64,000 bases of DNA, from contig JAPYKE020000552.1 in NCBI GenBank assembly GCA_028554795.2, positions 124,001-188,000 of the forward strand. The letters run 5' to 3'. This stretch comes from Sinohyriopsis cumingii (Eukaryota; Mollusca; Bivalvia; Unionida; Unionidae). The position numbers and the translations under genes were made by a program. The notes under the pieces are model-generated. The model did not search any database and was not told the origin of the DNA. It was given only the letters and a program-made list of their open reading frames with translations. Numbering within the stretch: position 1 is the first letter of the stretch; each line of letters begins with the position of its first letter. This document shows positions 40,003-51,530 of this stretch, piece by piece.

Positions 40003-43000
40003 ATGAAACGATCGAATCCATTCGAGAAGAAAGAAGAAAGGAAGAGGCAGAAACGTGATCTATCGCCCCGTACCATAGCTGAAGTCTTGGCACAAATTCA
40101 AGCCTGTGATTTTGAAGATGACATGAGTGAACCAGAATCCAGACCCAGAGAGTCTGGATCTAACCAAAGTTCACCACCCTTAGTCAACCCTGAAAATTAC
40201 TATCATATTCAAGAGACGGAAAAGCGCTAATCTAGAAAATTTAGAACAACAGCTTATACTTACAGGGTGAAGTTTAAAGATTTCAAGTCCGACGTACCGT
40301 TGGAGAAAGCAGAAGGGTTCATCACTGAGGTGTGGTTTTCTTTGCTCACCACACTAAAGCAACAATGTCAAGCCAAAGAAGACGATCGTTTGAGACTTTC
40401 CATACAACATAAATCCCCTGTTAGGATCGAGTTTAGCAGCCCCACAGAATTGATCCCTTCCAAAGTCATGGACAAGATTCAACACGTGCAACAATCCAAT
40501 GACCAGTTTGACAACACCGATGGAAAAGCCACACTGCCCATGACCCACGTCTCTCCTCCTCAAGGGACAGGACGCAAAAAGGTGTTATTGGTGAACGAGC
40601 TTCGCAGCATTAAGCGTAGCCCCTTCCAAATTAAGAACCCTCAAGACCAGATGTGTTTAGCCCGTGCCATCGTGGTGAGACGAACGAATGCCAACAAGAA
40701 CGACACTGTAGAATGGAAAAGAGCCTGGAAAACTATTTGAAAATCGGACCGAGCCAAACAACGAAGTGAAGCAGAACTCCTGTTACAACAAGCCGGCCTG
40801 TCCAAAGACACACCCTGTGGCATTCCTGAGATGCAAAAATTGCAAGATGTCCTAGCTCCACATTACACCTTGAAAGTGCACCCTCAAGAAGTGCGCGGAC
40901 CTCTGTTGTTTCGAGGCCAAGGCTTTAAGGACGGAAAATACGTTCGTGGCTATCATCACGATGAACATTTCAATACCATTACCAGTATTACCGCATTCCT
41001 GGGATACGGTTATTACTGTGAGAAATGTGACTATGGCTATAACAATCGAGAGCAACACAAACATTGTGGATCGAAATGCTCAGGATGTTTGGCCTCTCAA
41101 CCCCGTCTGGACGAAGGACAAAAAAGAGTGCATTGTCCTGCTTGTCTGTGCACGTTTGTCAGCCCATCCTGTTACCAAGAACATCTAAAGACGCAAGGTT
41201 CACAGCAGAAATGTGCTTGTCAACTGCTGAGATTATGCCCTACGTGTGGACAAGGCATACGTACCAATTGTGCCAAAGCCCACGTATGTCCAGGAAAGAA
41301 ACGATGTCACATTTGTCAACAAATCGTGGACTTGGAACATCAATGCTACATGCAAAAATATTATCCCCAACAAGAGGAAAATGAGGACCTCAAGAAGAAA
41401 GGCAATTTCATCTTTTTAGATTTCGAATGCATGCAAGAGACTGGCATTCACATTCCTAATTTCTGCTTGGCTCATCGAGCGTGCGAGAAGTTCATCCAAG
41501 AACCTATCTTTAGTCATTGCCCTCACTGCAGCTAGATTCCTGGAGGACGTGAAAAAATCTTTCGAGGACGGAACACGCTAGCCGATTTCGCTCAATGTAT
41601 CTTAGACCCCATCAACGAAACTTGGAGCCAAGCGAACATCGAACGATACGGAGATTGTCATCGCCATGCCACAGTCATGGCCCACAGTTTCACTGGATAC
41701 GATGGACAGTTTCTTCTCAGATACTATACGGAACTTGGTACCGAACGTCCTAAAGTGACTTTGAATGGAGCCAAAATCATTTTCATGCAAGTGGGACAAG
41801 TACAGTTTAAAGATTCAATGAGTTACTTGGCCATGCCTTTGAGTCGAATGCCTAAAACATTTGGAATGACAGAAATGGCTAAAGGGTACTTTCCTCACTT
41901 TTTCAATACGGAAGCCAATCATCATGCTGTTCTGCCCCATTTGCCTGAGGCTAAAGACTACGACCCCGACAACATGCGTACCGAACAACGAGAAGCTTTC
42001 TACGCTTGGTACCAGGCCCATGCCTCGGACCCTTTCGACTTTCAGGAAGAAATGTTTAAAGTATTGTCGTACCGACGTAGACATTTTACGGCGTTGCTGT
42101 TGAAATTTTCGAGAACTGTTCATGGAACACGGAGGGGTCGATCCATTGAAAGAAGCTTGCACCATTGCCAAATCGTGTTCCTTAGTGTACCGACAACGAT
42201 TCATGCCTGAAAACACCGTGGCTGTCATCAGCCTTCAAACGACCAACTTTGTTAAACGTCAATACTCGGTCAAAGCCCTACGTTGGTTACATTACTTGTG
42301 CGAAAAGGAAGACAAATGGATTCAGCATGCCCGCAACGCAGGGGGTGAAAAGACCATCGGAGCTTATTTGGTAGATGGTTGGGACTTAGAAAACCCCAAG
42401 ATCGTGTACGAGTTTAACGGTTGCTTATTTCACGGATGTCCCATCTGCTACCCTGAACGTGACACTAAAATCAGTTTTTACAACGAACCATGGAAGACTT
42501 GTACCAGGACACTTGCTAGCGACGCCTGAAGTTAGAACAGCAAGGATCCCGAGTTTAAACGTATCATAGAAAGTTACCAGTGGGTGGACCCCCTGAATCC
42601 GAGGGATAGTTTGTACGGAGGAAGGACCAATGCCACCTGTTTGCTGTACCACGCTAACGAAGAGAATGGAGAAGAAATCAAATACTTGGATGTGTGTTCG
42701 CTGTATCCGTACGTGTGCAAATATTGTCACTTTCCTACAAATCACCCGCAATTACTAACGGAACACACCGACCTAAACCACATTCGACAATACGAAGGCT
42801 TGATCAAGTGTAAAGTCTTGCCTCCCACCGACTTTTACCATCCCGTGTTACCTTACCATTGTCAAGGCAAACTGATGTTTCCCTTGTTCCGTACTTGTGC
42901 CGAAACGTGCAACCACCATGATCAGCCTTGTCAGCACACCCAGGAAGAACGTGCCTTGGCGGGGACGTGGGTTAGCATGGAATTGTTCAAAGGTCTGGAC

Positions 43001-44027
43001 ATGGGATACCAACTGTTAGAAGTGTACGAAATTTGCCTTTCCCAAGACACAACAATACCACAAGGGTGACCCCACTCAGAAAGGCATTTTCGCAGACTAC
43101 GTGAATGCCTTTTTGAAACTGAAACAAGAAGCCAGTGGCTATCCTTCCTGGTGTCACACTCCCTAAGACCGAAAGACATTCAAAGAGAAATACTGGGAAC
43201 AAGAAGGGATCCCTTTAGATCACATCGAGAAAAACGAAGGCAGGCGAACGTTTGCCAAAGTGATGTTAAATTGTTTGTGGGGCAAAATGGCACAACGACC
43301 GTGTTTACCCAAGAAGGAATATTTGACAGAACCTTCCCGCTACTTCCAGATGATTCAAGACAAAAATAAATACATGAAACACGTGGACATCGTTCGTGAG
43401 GATTTGATTTTAGTCAATTACGAAGAAGATCTGGACTTTGTACAAGCCGACGCATTTGGAAATGTCACCAGTGCGGCTTACGTAACAGCCCATGCTCGCT
43501 TAAAATTGTACGAAGTTTTAGAACTGTTAGGGGATTGCGTCCTGGACTTTGACATGGACAGTTGCATCTACATTGATCGACCGGGTCAACATCACCCTAA
43601 CATCGAAGGAGACCGTTTAGGAGCCTGGACAGACGAACACCCTGACGACAAGATTCTAAGTTTCGCGAGTGACGGTCCAAAAAATTACGGCTACCAATAC
43701 CGGGACAAACAAGGAGAAGTGAACACGGATTGCAAAGTGAAAGGATTGATTCTGAATTATCGTACCAGTCGAGTGGTCAACTTTGGGGTATTGAAAGAAG
43801 CCTTGCAATCTGGAGAGGATGAAAACTTTAAAGTGACCACCCGTGAATCGGATAAGATTGTACTTTTACCCACTCACCAAATCGTCAGTCGACCCTTGGA
43901 AAAAGTCTATCAAATCGTGTTCCAGAAGCGAGTGAGACTTCCCAATCACTTTACGTTGCCGTATGGTCACGTCGATATTGGTCAGCATATAAAAGGGGGC
44001 AATGGCAAGATCGATAGTTTATTGTGA
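40003..44027 (+). pseudogene. polB: Protein-primed DNA polymerase B, element 2 copy, multiply broken
   Basis: Homologous along its length to 22607-26651. Stops include TAA at about 40228, TGA at about 40738 and TAG at about 41533; frameshifts occur near 42055, 42480-42560, 43040 and 43165. Motif C reads DMDS instead of DTDS (near 43551), an added catalytic-site defect. It keeps the base run and codons that are lost in element 1, so it shows which of element 1's differences are lesions. Confidence 0.93.
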
Positions 44028-44049
44028 CTACCAAGACCAAGTGAAGAAG

Positions 44050-44794
44050 ATGAATCCTTTGAAAGAGACATCATTCAAGTTTGGGGATTGTAAAAAAAAT
44101 TACCTTCCCATAGTGTGACTAATATTGGATGGATAAGACCCATGCATTGCGACGGAAAATGTCCGGAAGGAAACTGCAAGTGTCCATGCGGTTACCATTG
44201 TAATTGCGTAACGGAGTTTGCAGACGTGTGCGATGCTGAGCCTTGCGACGTGAACTATGCTGTACGCTGTGACCTCAGTAATGCAGTAAAGCATCATGGG
44301 AACTTTGTTCTCACTACAACTACCCCTGTCATGGAAAGTCATGCTGTGCGTGTCAAACCTGATGGATGCGAAAGCGATGCTGCTCCTTATCGTGGACACT
44401 TTACTGGGTTTCATGGTAAATGTGGATGTCAACCTTCACGTCCTCCACCCTACGGATGTCATACAGCCCTGAGCAGACTCCTGTCGATGTCACCTTACCC
44501 TCATCAAGAACCTGTGAAAGACGAATATTCGTTCCCTGTGCGTTTGTCTGAATACTGCAACTTTGAAAATCGTTTTCAATCATTCAAAGGAAAATGGCCT
44601 AGGTATCTAGGAGGACCAACCCCTGAAGAATAATCAGAGCCGGATTTTTCTACTTGGGCGAAGGGGATAAAGCCAAGTGCTTCAGTTGCGGTCTGTCTCT
44701 TCACCACTGGGAACCACAAGATTCGGCCTACCTGGAACATTCTCGATGGTCACCGAATTGTCATTACTTACCCTTAGTAGGATCAAGGCATTGA
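44050..44794 (+). pseudogene. BIR-domain (IAP-like) protein, frameshifted
   Basis: A BIR zinc fold is readable: ENRFQSFKGKWP and PTPEE (near 44565-44630), then after a one-base shift AGFFYLGEGDKAKCFSC, WEPQDSAYLEHSRWSPNC. The zinc ligands fit C-X2-C-X16-H-X6-C exactly. BIR proteins bind caspases or IAP antagonists and block apoptosis. Upstream (44115-44530) is a cysteine-rich stretch with no recognised domain, and the start may be the ATG at 44050, out of frame across an A-run. No RING is seen. Element 1 lacks this gene. It was probably captured from a host IAP gene; that origin is inference. Confidence 0.8.
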
Positions 44795-44859
44795 ACTCAA
44801 ACCATGTCAGTGCAAACATGACACTTATTACATTAAAGAGAGTTTAGTATGGCCTGATC

Positions 44860-45321
44860 ATGGATCCTTTACAAGAGAACATTCATGGCTTGCCTGTGGA
44901 ATTGAGAGAACGCATTTACTGAGAATTGGTCAAAATACAAGTCAACCGTAAAGAACAATGGCATCCGTTACGTCACCGGTGTTTGAAGCACTGGTACCTG
45001 AATGATATAAGAGGACTGATTCAGTTGAAAGTGTTTTATTTGACAGACCTTCATAAACTATCCCGTCGTTCAAAGGATTGTTTTGTTACTGATGATTCTA
45101 TTTGCTACCAGGTAGACTTACTGCAACACATTTCAGAGGAAGAAGAGTTAAATGAATACCAACATCTTTTACAGAATGTCACCTTAGTGAATGAGGACAC
45201 TTCTAAACGAACTGTGATGTGCAAGTTAGTGACTGAACGGTTTAGATTTCCTACTGGAGTAAAACCAGACAGTACACTTATTGTCTCCGACAAAACAAAA
45301 GGTTTTTTTAGTATGACCTGA
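44860..45321 (+). pseudogene. F-box-like repeat gene, copy 1 (one nonsense codon)
   Basis: About 153 codons with TGA at codon 21 (44920-44922). The start has GLPVELRERIY, resembling the LP-x-EL-x-x-x-I core of an F-box, followed by a basic region (HPLRHRCLKHWYL) and a C-terminal part (VMCKLVTERFRFPTGVK). If F-box-like, it could recruit a host SCF ubiquitin ligase; the match is short and weak. It is one of three tandem copies with 464-468-bp spacing. Confidence 0.55.
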
Positions 45322-45323
45322 TC

Positions 45324-45780
45324 ATGGATACTTTACAAGAGAACATTCGTGGCTTACCTGTGGAATTGAAAGAACGCATTTACCGAGAACTGGTCAAAAT
45401 ACAAGTCAAACGTAAAGAACAATTGCATCCGTTACGTCACCGGTGTTTAAACCACTGGTACCTGAAAGCAATACAAGGACTGATTCAGTTGAAAGTGTTC
45501 CATTGGTCAGACATTCATCAACTACCCCTTGGTTTTAAAAAGGATTGGCTTGTTATTGATGATTCTATGTACTACGTTGTAAACTTACTGCATTGAATTC
45601 CAGAGGAAGAGTTAGTGGATTACCAAAATCTTTTACACAACGTAAGCTTAATGAAAGAGGAAAATTCTGAACGAAATGTGATGTGCAAATTAGTGACTAA
45701 ACAATTTAGTTTCGACACTGAAGTAAAATCATATCTGTGTAGACAGTACATTTCTTCTGTCACACAAAAGAGGATTTAGT
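45324..45780 (+). pseudogene. F-box-like repeat gene, copy 2 (one nonsense codon)
   Basis: MDTLQENIRGLPVELKERIY start; TGA at 45594-45596, after which the same frame continues to about 45780 with VMCKLVTKQFSF matching copy 1. It begins 2 nt after copy 1 ends. Confidence 0.55.
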
Positions 45781-45791
45781 ATAACCTATTC

Positions 45792-46229
45792 ATGGATACT
45801 TTACAAGGGAACATTCGTGGTTTGCCTGTGGAGTTGAGAGAACGCATTTACCAAGAACTGGTCAAAATACATGTCAAACGTAAAGAACAATTGCATCCGT
45901 TACGTCACCGGTGTTTGAACTACTGGTACCTGAATGGTATAAGAGAACAGATTCGTAAGAAATTGTTTTACGCTTCAATACTTCCAGCTCGCAAATGATC
46001 CACATGTTCATGATTTTGGATACTTCGAGATTCACCTACTGCAAAGAAATGAGGAAGAAGAGTTGAAGGATTACAAAATTCTTTTACGTGGAATCTGCTT
46101 AGTGGAAGAGGAAACGTCTGAACGATCTCTGAACTGTATGTTACAGTTTGGAAGATTTAAATTTCCAACTGGAGAACGAAGATCTCTGGGTAGAAAGTAC
46201 ATCTATTGCTTGCGAAAAAAGAGAGTATA
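45792..46229 (+). pseudogene. F-box-like repeat gene, copy 3 (frameshifted)
   Basis: MDTLQGNIRGLPVELRERIY start; the frame stops at 45998 and continues in another frame to the TAA at 46227-46229 (GRFKFPTGERR matches the tails of copies 1 and 2). All three copies share the leader TTTAGTAT then (G/A)(G/A)CCT and ATCATGGAT. Confidence 0.55.
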
Positions 46230-46242
46230 AAAACAGGCTGCC

Positions 46243-46658
46243 ATGCCACGATTTTTATCACAAGTGATTCAACAAATTCCGTGGAAGGAACTCAATGACA
46301 AAATTCAAACCGTGGATCATTACCATCAATTATTACAAGAACTGTTTCCGTTGAATTTCGGTCGACAAGTGGTGTGTGTCTTAGTGACTTGTTTTCTGGG
46401 ATTTCGTTTACCAGCCGATTCCTTGTGAACTGTTTACGAACAGTACTTACCACCCGAATGGCCTTAAATATTCACGAGACACTCAAAGCCTTCCGCTTTC
46501 ATCTGGATACTTCTCGACCTCTACGGGAAAAAAAGATTCGTCAACTTTTAGTTTCCGAAGACGTGTATGACGATGTGTGTATAGCTTGTGACTTACACCC
46601 CCATTGGACAGATGTACGTGACTGGAAAAAATGGGGTTTTGAGGCTTGGACACAATAA
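46243..46658 (+). pseudogene. Unknown accessory protein, frameshifted
   Basis: MPRFLSQVIQQIPWKELND starts about 30 nt after a TATAAAAAC (46226). Frame changes near 46400-46450. The last part (RQLLVSEDVYDDVCIACDLH and GFEAWTQ) ends where homology with element 1 resumes, and element 1 keeps the GFEAWTQ codons in frame with about 45 more, so the gene may once have run further. No domain recognised. Confidence 0.45.
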
Positions 46659-46668
46659 GTGGCCCAGT

Positions 46669-46971
46669 ATGCACGAGAGTTGTGATCCTTCCTTTCAACG
46701 TCAAAAGAAAAAAGTCACTATTCAACCTGTGTTAGTGACAATACCAGAAGCACCCGTCACCCAGGACAGGACTGTCATGGACATTCCTGAAAGACCCTTT
46801 CGGAAGGACACTTGTGTGACATTACCCCCTGTAGAACTTATCAGAACATTACCCAAAACATGTTGTACAGAGACTTGTTTCTATTCCACTTTGGTCGTTT
46901 TCATGTGCATTTTATCATTGTACGTAAGCCTTTGGCTTTTATGTATTTTTGTATTTCGTGTTCATTTTTAA
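46669..46971 (+). CDS. Small tail-anchored membrane protein, element 2 copy (100 aa)
   Basis: Open frame with MHES start, conserved QPVLVTIPE, PVTQDRTVMDIPERPF and TCVTLPP, then a hydrophobic C-terminal anchor (LVVFMCILSLYVSLWLLCIF). AATAAA at 46978-46983. It shows the likely intact form of the element 1 gene at 26776. Function unknown. Confidence 0.55.
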   Translation: MHESCDPSFQRQKKKVTIQPVLVTIPEAPVTQDRTVMDIPERPFRKDTCVTLPPVELIRTLPKTCCTETCFYSTLVVFMCILSLYVSLWLLCIFVFRVHF

Positions 46972-46977
46972 AACATC

Positions 46978-46983
46978 AATAAA
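46978..46983 (+). terminator. Poly(A) signal AATAAA
   Basis: Follows the membrane-protein gene, conserved with 27073-27078. Confidence 0.6.
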
Positions 46984-47053
46984 CGTGTCCTGAAAAAAGT
47001 ATATAAACTCTTGTCTTATCTGTTTTCGTGTCACAAGTGACATTCCTTACACT

Positions 47054-47795
47054 ATGGCTACCTCTGCTGTCTCTGCTCCCTCTTCCTCCACTTTCAAAGT
47101 CATCGACGAACACTTAGATCGTGCCAGTTGGGAGGCTTTGTATGTTCGCCATCCCTTTAACATGCTCATTGCTGGACCTAGCGGTTCAGGCAAAACCGAA
47201 TTCGTTAAGCGTTTGATCGAACATAAACATCATTTGATCGATCGTCCACCTCAACGCATCGTGTGGTGTTACAAAGAGTGGCAATCGGCGTACAGCCTCT
47301 TGCGAGAAAGTCAAAGCGATTCCATCGTGTTTGTGGAAGGCATTCCTATAGAAGAAGATGAAATCGTGTCTGACTCCCGTCAAACCCATTTGGTCATTTT
47401 CGACATGTTAGGAGAAGACGAAAAAGAAATTAAACTTTGGTTTACGAGCAAAGGGCATCATCGTAATGCCAGTGTCATTTACATCACTCAAAATTTGTTT
47501 CAACAAAGTAAAGCCCATCGCACCATCAGTCTCAATGCTCATTACGTGGTATTGTTTAAAGCCCTCGGGATAAATCGCAAGTGCAAGTCTTAGCCAAACA
47601 GTTAGGAACGCCTTGGCTGACTCAGGCGTACGACGATGCCACTCAAACTCCACACGCCTATTTACTCGTCGATTTGAAACCTACTACCCACGATTATTTG
47701 TGCTTTCGCACCCATTTGTTTCACCACTGGTGTCAAGACGGAGGGCCTGTCCTGTACTCGTCTCCGTCCTCGACTTACCCCCCCCCCAAAAAAAA
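47054..47795 (+). pseudogene. FtsK/HerA packaging ATPase, element 2 copy, frameshifted
   Basis: Walker A GPSGSGKT is intact. Walker B reads VIFDM, one aspartate fewer than in element 1 because of a 3-bp deletion. A one-base deletion near 47562 shifts the frame, and the stop region is replaced by a C-run and A-run at 47779-47796. Confidence 0.9.
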
Positions 47796-47841
47796 ATCTA
47801 TAAAAACCTTAGACACTTTTCGTCTGTCTGACACAGCGTCA

Positions 47842-48703
47842 ACAAGACGTTCCTTCAGTCTCATCTTCCCGTCAAATTGATTCGTGCCTTGTATGGCATC
47901 AGTTGCGAGAAAAATCCACAAATACGTACTCGTATCTTAGAAGACAGTCTCAAAGAAGTCTTACGATGGTTCACGGTGACAGCACGTCAATTACTGCAAG
48001 GCATCATTCAGATTCCTCATCAAACCAAACGCTTTTTTGATAGAAACAAAGTAGCTTTGACCCATCTGGACGATCCCCGCATCGACACTCAAACCCAAAA
48101 GCAAATCACTTTGAAACCTGGAAGTAGCGGTACTCTACGAGGTGTCATCATTCGCTCCCTCTTAAGATGTGATCTTAATGCTCCCAAAATTCTCCCCAAG
48201 AGTAAAGCCAACCGATGCCCCAAGAAGAAAAAGAGCAACGGTGTTAAGACCAGGTCACATCCCCACAAAAAGAAAAGTCTCCAGAAAAAGAAACAGAGAA
48301 GTCCTCCGAAAAGAAAAGCCCCCATAAAACTAGTCGCAAGAGAGGTACTTCAGCCAGGACGCAACCTTACATTCACAAAGCACGACCTGCAACGACGGTG
48401 ACCGCGTCTCCGGTAGCCTCAGGTTCATCCACTTCTCCGTTGATGACACCATGGAAGCCCGTGTCTCCAAGAACTTCTCCAGTGGCGGGACCCTCCTCTT
48501 TAGTGGCAGTGGCAGCTACTCACAAAGTACCTGCTCCCAAAATCAAAGTCCAAGAGAGATCGGGCATGTTACAGAATTTACTGGATTTGTCCAAGCAAGA
48601 ACTGACTCGATTTAGTTCGTTGAGAACCCCTGCACGACGTGTGTTGCCTGTCCTCAAGTTGATACGACGTAAAGACAATCAGTGGCGACGCATTCCAGTA
48701 TAA
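47842..48703 (+). pseudogene. SPKK-rich late/core protein, element 2 copy
   Basis: The ATG equivalent to 27947 is mutated to AAG, and a shift occurs near 48395. The N-terminal helical domain and C-terminal SGMLQNLLDLSKQEL are retained. TATAAAAA (47799-47806) is kept upstream. Confidence 0.8.
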
Positions 48704-48745
48704 AAGGCCTGCTACAAAGTAGAGCTATCAGTGAACTCCCAAAAG

Positions 48746-48952
48746 ATGTCACCTCAAAGAAGTGCACACCGTCAGTATCGTCAAAAAGGAAAGAGACAGA
48801 GACAGTCTCGTCATCCAACAAAGCACTTAGCCAAGCATCGACGTTACCCTAAGAAAAGACACAGTCGTTCAAAGAAAAAGAGGAGTCACCAAAGGGGAGG
48901 ATTCCTTGGCGATTTTGGAAAACACATTGTCATCTTTATGACAAAGCGATAG
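48746..48952 (+). CDS. Extra small protamine-like basic protein (68 aa), element 2 only
   Basis: MSPQRSAHRQYRQKGKRQRQ begins a protein rich in R, K, H and Q, followed by SKKKRSHQRGGFLGDFG. Composition resembles protamine-like DNA condensers, and the QRGGFLG motif resembles small core proteins (pX/mu-like) of Polintons. It lies between the SPKK-rich gene and the VQRGG gene and has no counterpart in element 1. It starts about 40 nt after a TATAAAAGG. Confidence 0.55.
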   Translation: MSPQRSAHRQYRQKGKRQRQSRHPTKHLAKHRRYPKKRHSRSKKKRSHQRGGFLGDFGKHIVIFMTKR

Positions 48953-49034
48953 TCGAAAAGAAGTTAAAAGGACGTGTGCTTAGACATTGACGTTAGTGTA
49001 GTTTTGGTGAATGTCCCTGAACCAACAAGCAAAG

Positions 49035-49437
49035 ATGTCACCCTCTAGAAAACATACCTCTTCTAAACCTCAAGGAAAGAAAAGGAAAGGACTGCCTCCT
49101 CGTTTAGTCAAACATGGGGACATGTTATCTGTCCTGTCCAAAGCTTATCCACCCATGCGAAAAAAAACTTATTCAAACAGCTTCCAAAGAGGTCATCGAT
49201 ACCGTGTGCGAATGTTGTTTGAACGTTTTGAAAGGCACGATCCCTTTGTCCAAGCACCAGAAACAATGCTTAGGCAAACATCGTCACATTCTTCGCCAAA
49301 TGGTTCAAAAGAAAATCCTCATTCGTCAAAAGAAGATGATGTTGGTCCAACGTGGAAGAATTTTACCCCTCTTGTTAGGACCTTTGCTGAAAGGAGTCTT
49401 GGGAACCATGTTAGGAGGACTCGTGGGAGCAAGATAA
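49035..49437 (+). pseudogene. Small basic protein with VQRG motif, element 2 copy, frameshifted
   Basis: Homologue of 28926-29312. An extra base in the A-run near 49165 shifts the frame. LVQRGRILPLLLGPLLKGVL and the glycine-rich end remain readable. Confidence 0.8.
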
Positions 49438-49485
49438 AAAGGACCTCTGAAGTCCCAAGATCTCAGATATAACCCTTGACATCGA

Positions 49486-50180
49486 ATGCAAGGAAGAAAA
49501 CTAGCTTTAGTGCCATACAAACGATGGCTGCAATACCATCGTTGGCAAGACCAACGAACCCGGCATTTACCTCCCAATCCCAATTTGAGCGAGATGCCCC
49601 AGTTACAACACCAATTGCAGTCGTTGATGGATCGCCAAGACTTGTCTGAAGCAGAAAAATCGCAAAATACGGGCAACTCTTGCAACGACTGCAACTCTTT
49701 CACCAAAAAGCTTTAGACGAAACAGCTCTACCCACACTGAAAGATTTTAAGACCTTGATTACAAGTCCATTCCCCACGCCACCAACACCACCACTACTAC
49801 CATCCCCAGGGGTTACCAGAGACGCTACCCCACGAAGGCCTGAGGAAGAAGATATACGAGAAGTTTTTCAAACACCGTCAGCAGCTCCCATTTCTAGTAA
49901 GATTGCAGCATCTTTGTTGACCCCTTCCCCCACGCCCCAACGAGAAGAAATGAAATCTTGGGCTAAAAAGATGATGTCCACTCCTCCTTCGACAGAAGTG
50001 AAAAAGAAAGAAGGGAAACCAGAAGTGATAAAAGAAAAGAAGACCAAAGCCATTCCATTACCACCTCCACCACTTGCTTCGACTTCTACTCCTGTTGCCT
50101 ATCGGACACGTAAATCCGTTTCCAAGCCACCCTTTCGCCCCATTCCAAGTAGCATCAGCGAAGAGTGGGTCACTTATTAA
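49486..50180 (+). pseudogene. Coiled-coil late protein, element 2 copy, frameshifted
   Basis: Homologue of 29362-30006 (RKLALVPYKRW start, EWVTY end). One base is missing near 49668. The central linker differs from element 1: it lacks the VKTE repeats and has a different proline-rich stretch. Confidence 0.8.
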
Positions 50181-50188
50181 CAAACAAA

Positions 50189-51164
50189 ATGGAAAAGCCA
50201 TCATTTACTACGATCCATCCCATCCCGCAGGTTACGGAGGAGTTCAAAAATTGTATCGTGCTGCCAAAACTGGACTGAAAAGTCTCCGTTTACCTCAAGT
50301 GCAACGATGGTTACAAGAACAAGCTACCTACACTTTACACAAACCCATTCGACGCAAGTTTTCCAGAAGTCGCACTCAAGTGGAAGGCATCGATCATCAA
50401 TGGCAAGCCGATTTAGCCGATGTCTCTCATTTGGCCAGCTACAATCGCGACTACAAATATTTGTTTTGTGTCATTGACGTCTTTTCCAAATTTGCCTGGG
50501 TCGTGCCATTGACTTCCAAATCGAGCAACGAGTTAGTGCGAGCCCTGCAACGAGTGTTGAAACAAAGTGGTCGTCACCTTCTTCGATGACAAACGGACAA
50601 AGGTACCGAATTTCTGAACCAAGCTTTCCAAAAAGAATTAATGAAACGTGACATTTACTTTTTATCACTGAGAGTCCTGAAACTAAAGCCAGCATCGTGG
50701 AACGTTTAAAACGAACCTTGAAAGAACGCATTTGGAAATATTTTACGCATCACCACACACTGAAGTACACCGACATCTTTTTACCCCACCTGGTGCAAGC
50801 GTACAACCAATCTTACCATCGAAACATTGAACGTGCCCCACAAGAGGTGACTCCCGACACCGAAGTGCTGGTTTATGATCGCCTGTTTGGTACGTCCACG
50901 ACGGGGGCTGTCCCCAAGAAAAGTGAAGTGTTGACTGTAGGAGATTGGGTGCGCATTGGCAAAACCACTTTCGACAAAGGTTACTTACCTAACTGGACCA
51001 CCGAATTGATTCGTGTCACTGGACGAGTCTATAAATTGGAAGACATGAACGGAGAAGTGTTAAAAGGAAGGTTTTATTTGCCAGAGTTACAAAGTGTCAC
51101 CAAAAAAGAAGACGACGTGTACGACATCGAAAGCATTCTCGAACGGAGAGCCCGTAAAGTGGGC
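50189..51164 (+). pseudogene. Integrase, element 2 copy, chromodomain truncated
   Basis: Homologue of 30028-31112 with a short deletion just after the ATG, a TGG-to-TGA change at 50587-50589 and further shifts near 50650-50700. The DDE residues are recognisable. The chromodomain stops after its first strand (ESILERRARKVGKR) because a deletion joins it to the middle of the next gene. Confidence 0.9.
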
Positions 51165-51530
51165 AAACGACTGCGACCACTACTTCACCCAGTTCTTCTC
51201 TGCATGTGTTGAGATGAACGTGTGCCCAAAACGCAAATCATCTTTTTCTGCCAAATCTTTGTGGTGTATTGTGTCATCGGTGCAGCCATTGCCAATTTGA
51301 GTTTGCAAGAAGCAGACAAACAATTGTGGACCATTTTATTGAGCAGTTGCATCGGTTACCTGCTTCACAATCCCTCCCTGAAATTCTGCTCGAAAGGAAA
51401 CAACGGGAACCTTGTGTCCAGTGCCAGTGCCAGTCACCACTCCAACAACAATAACAACCCCATTTTGGGTGGAGACACTCCTCTGACTTCCAGTAACCTC
51501 TCGGACAACCACAGAACTCTGGAATTAGGA
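51165..51530 (+). pseudogene. Two-pass membrane protein, copy A (5' truncated)
   Basis: The hydrophobic pair IIFFCQIFVVYCVIGAAIAN and LWTILLSSCIGYLLHNP is present. The start and N-terminus were removed by the deletion that also cut the integrase chromodomain. The ATGA overlap with the penton gene is mutated. Confidence 0.8.
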
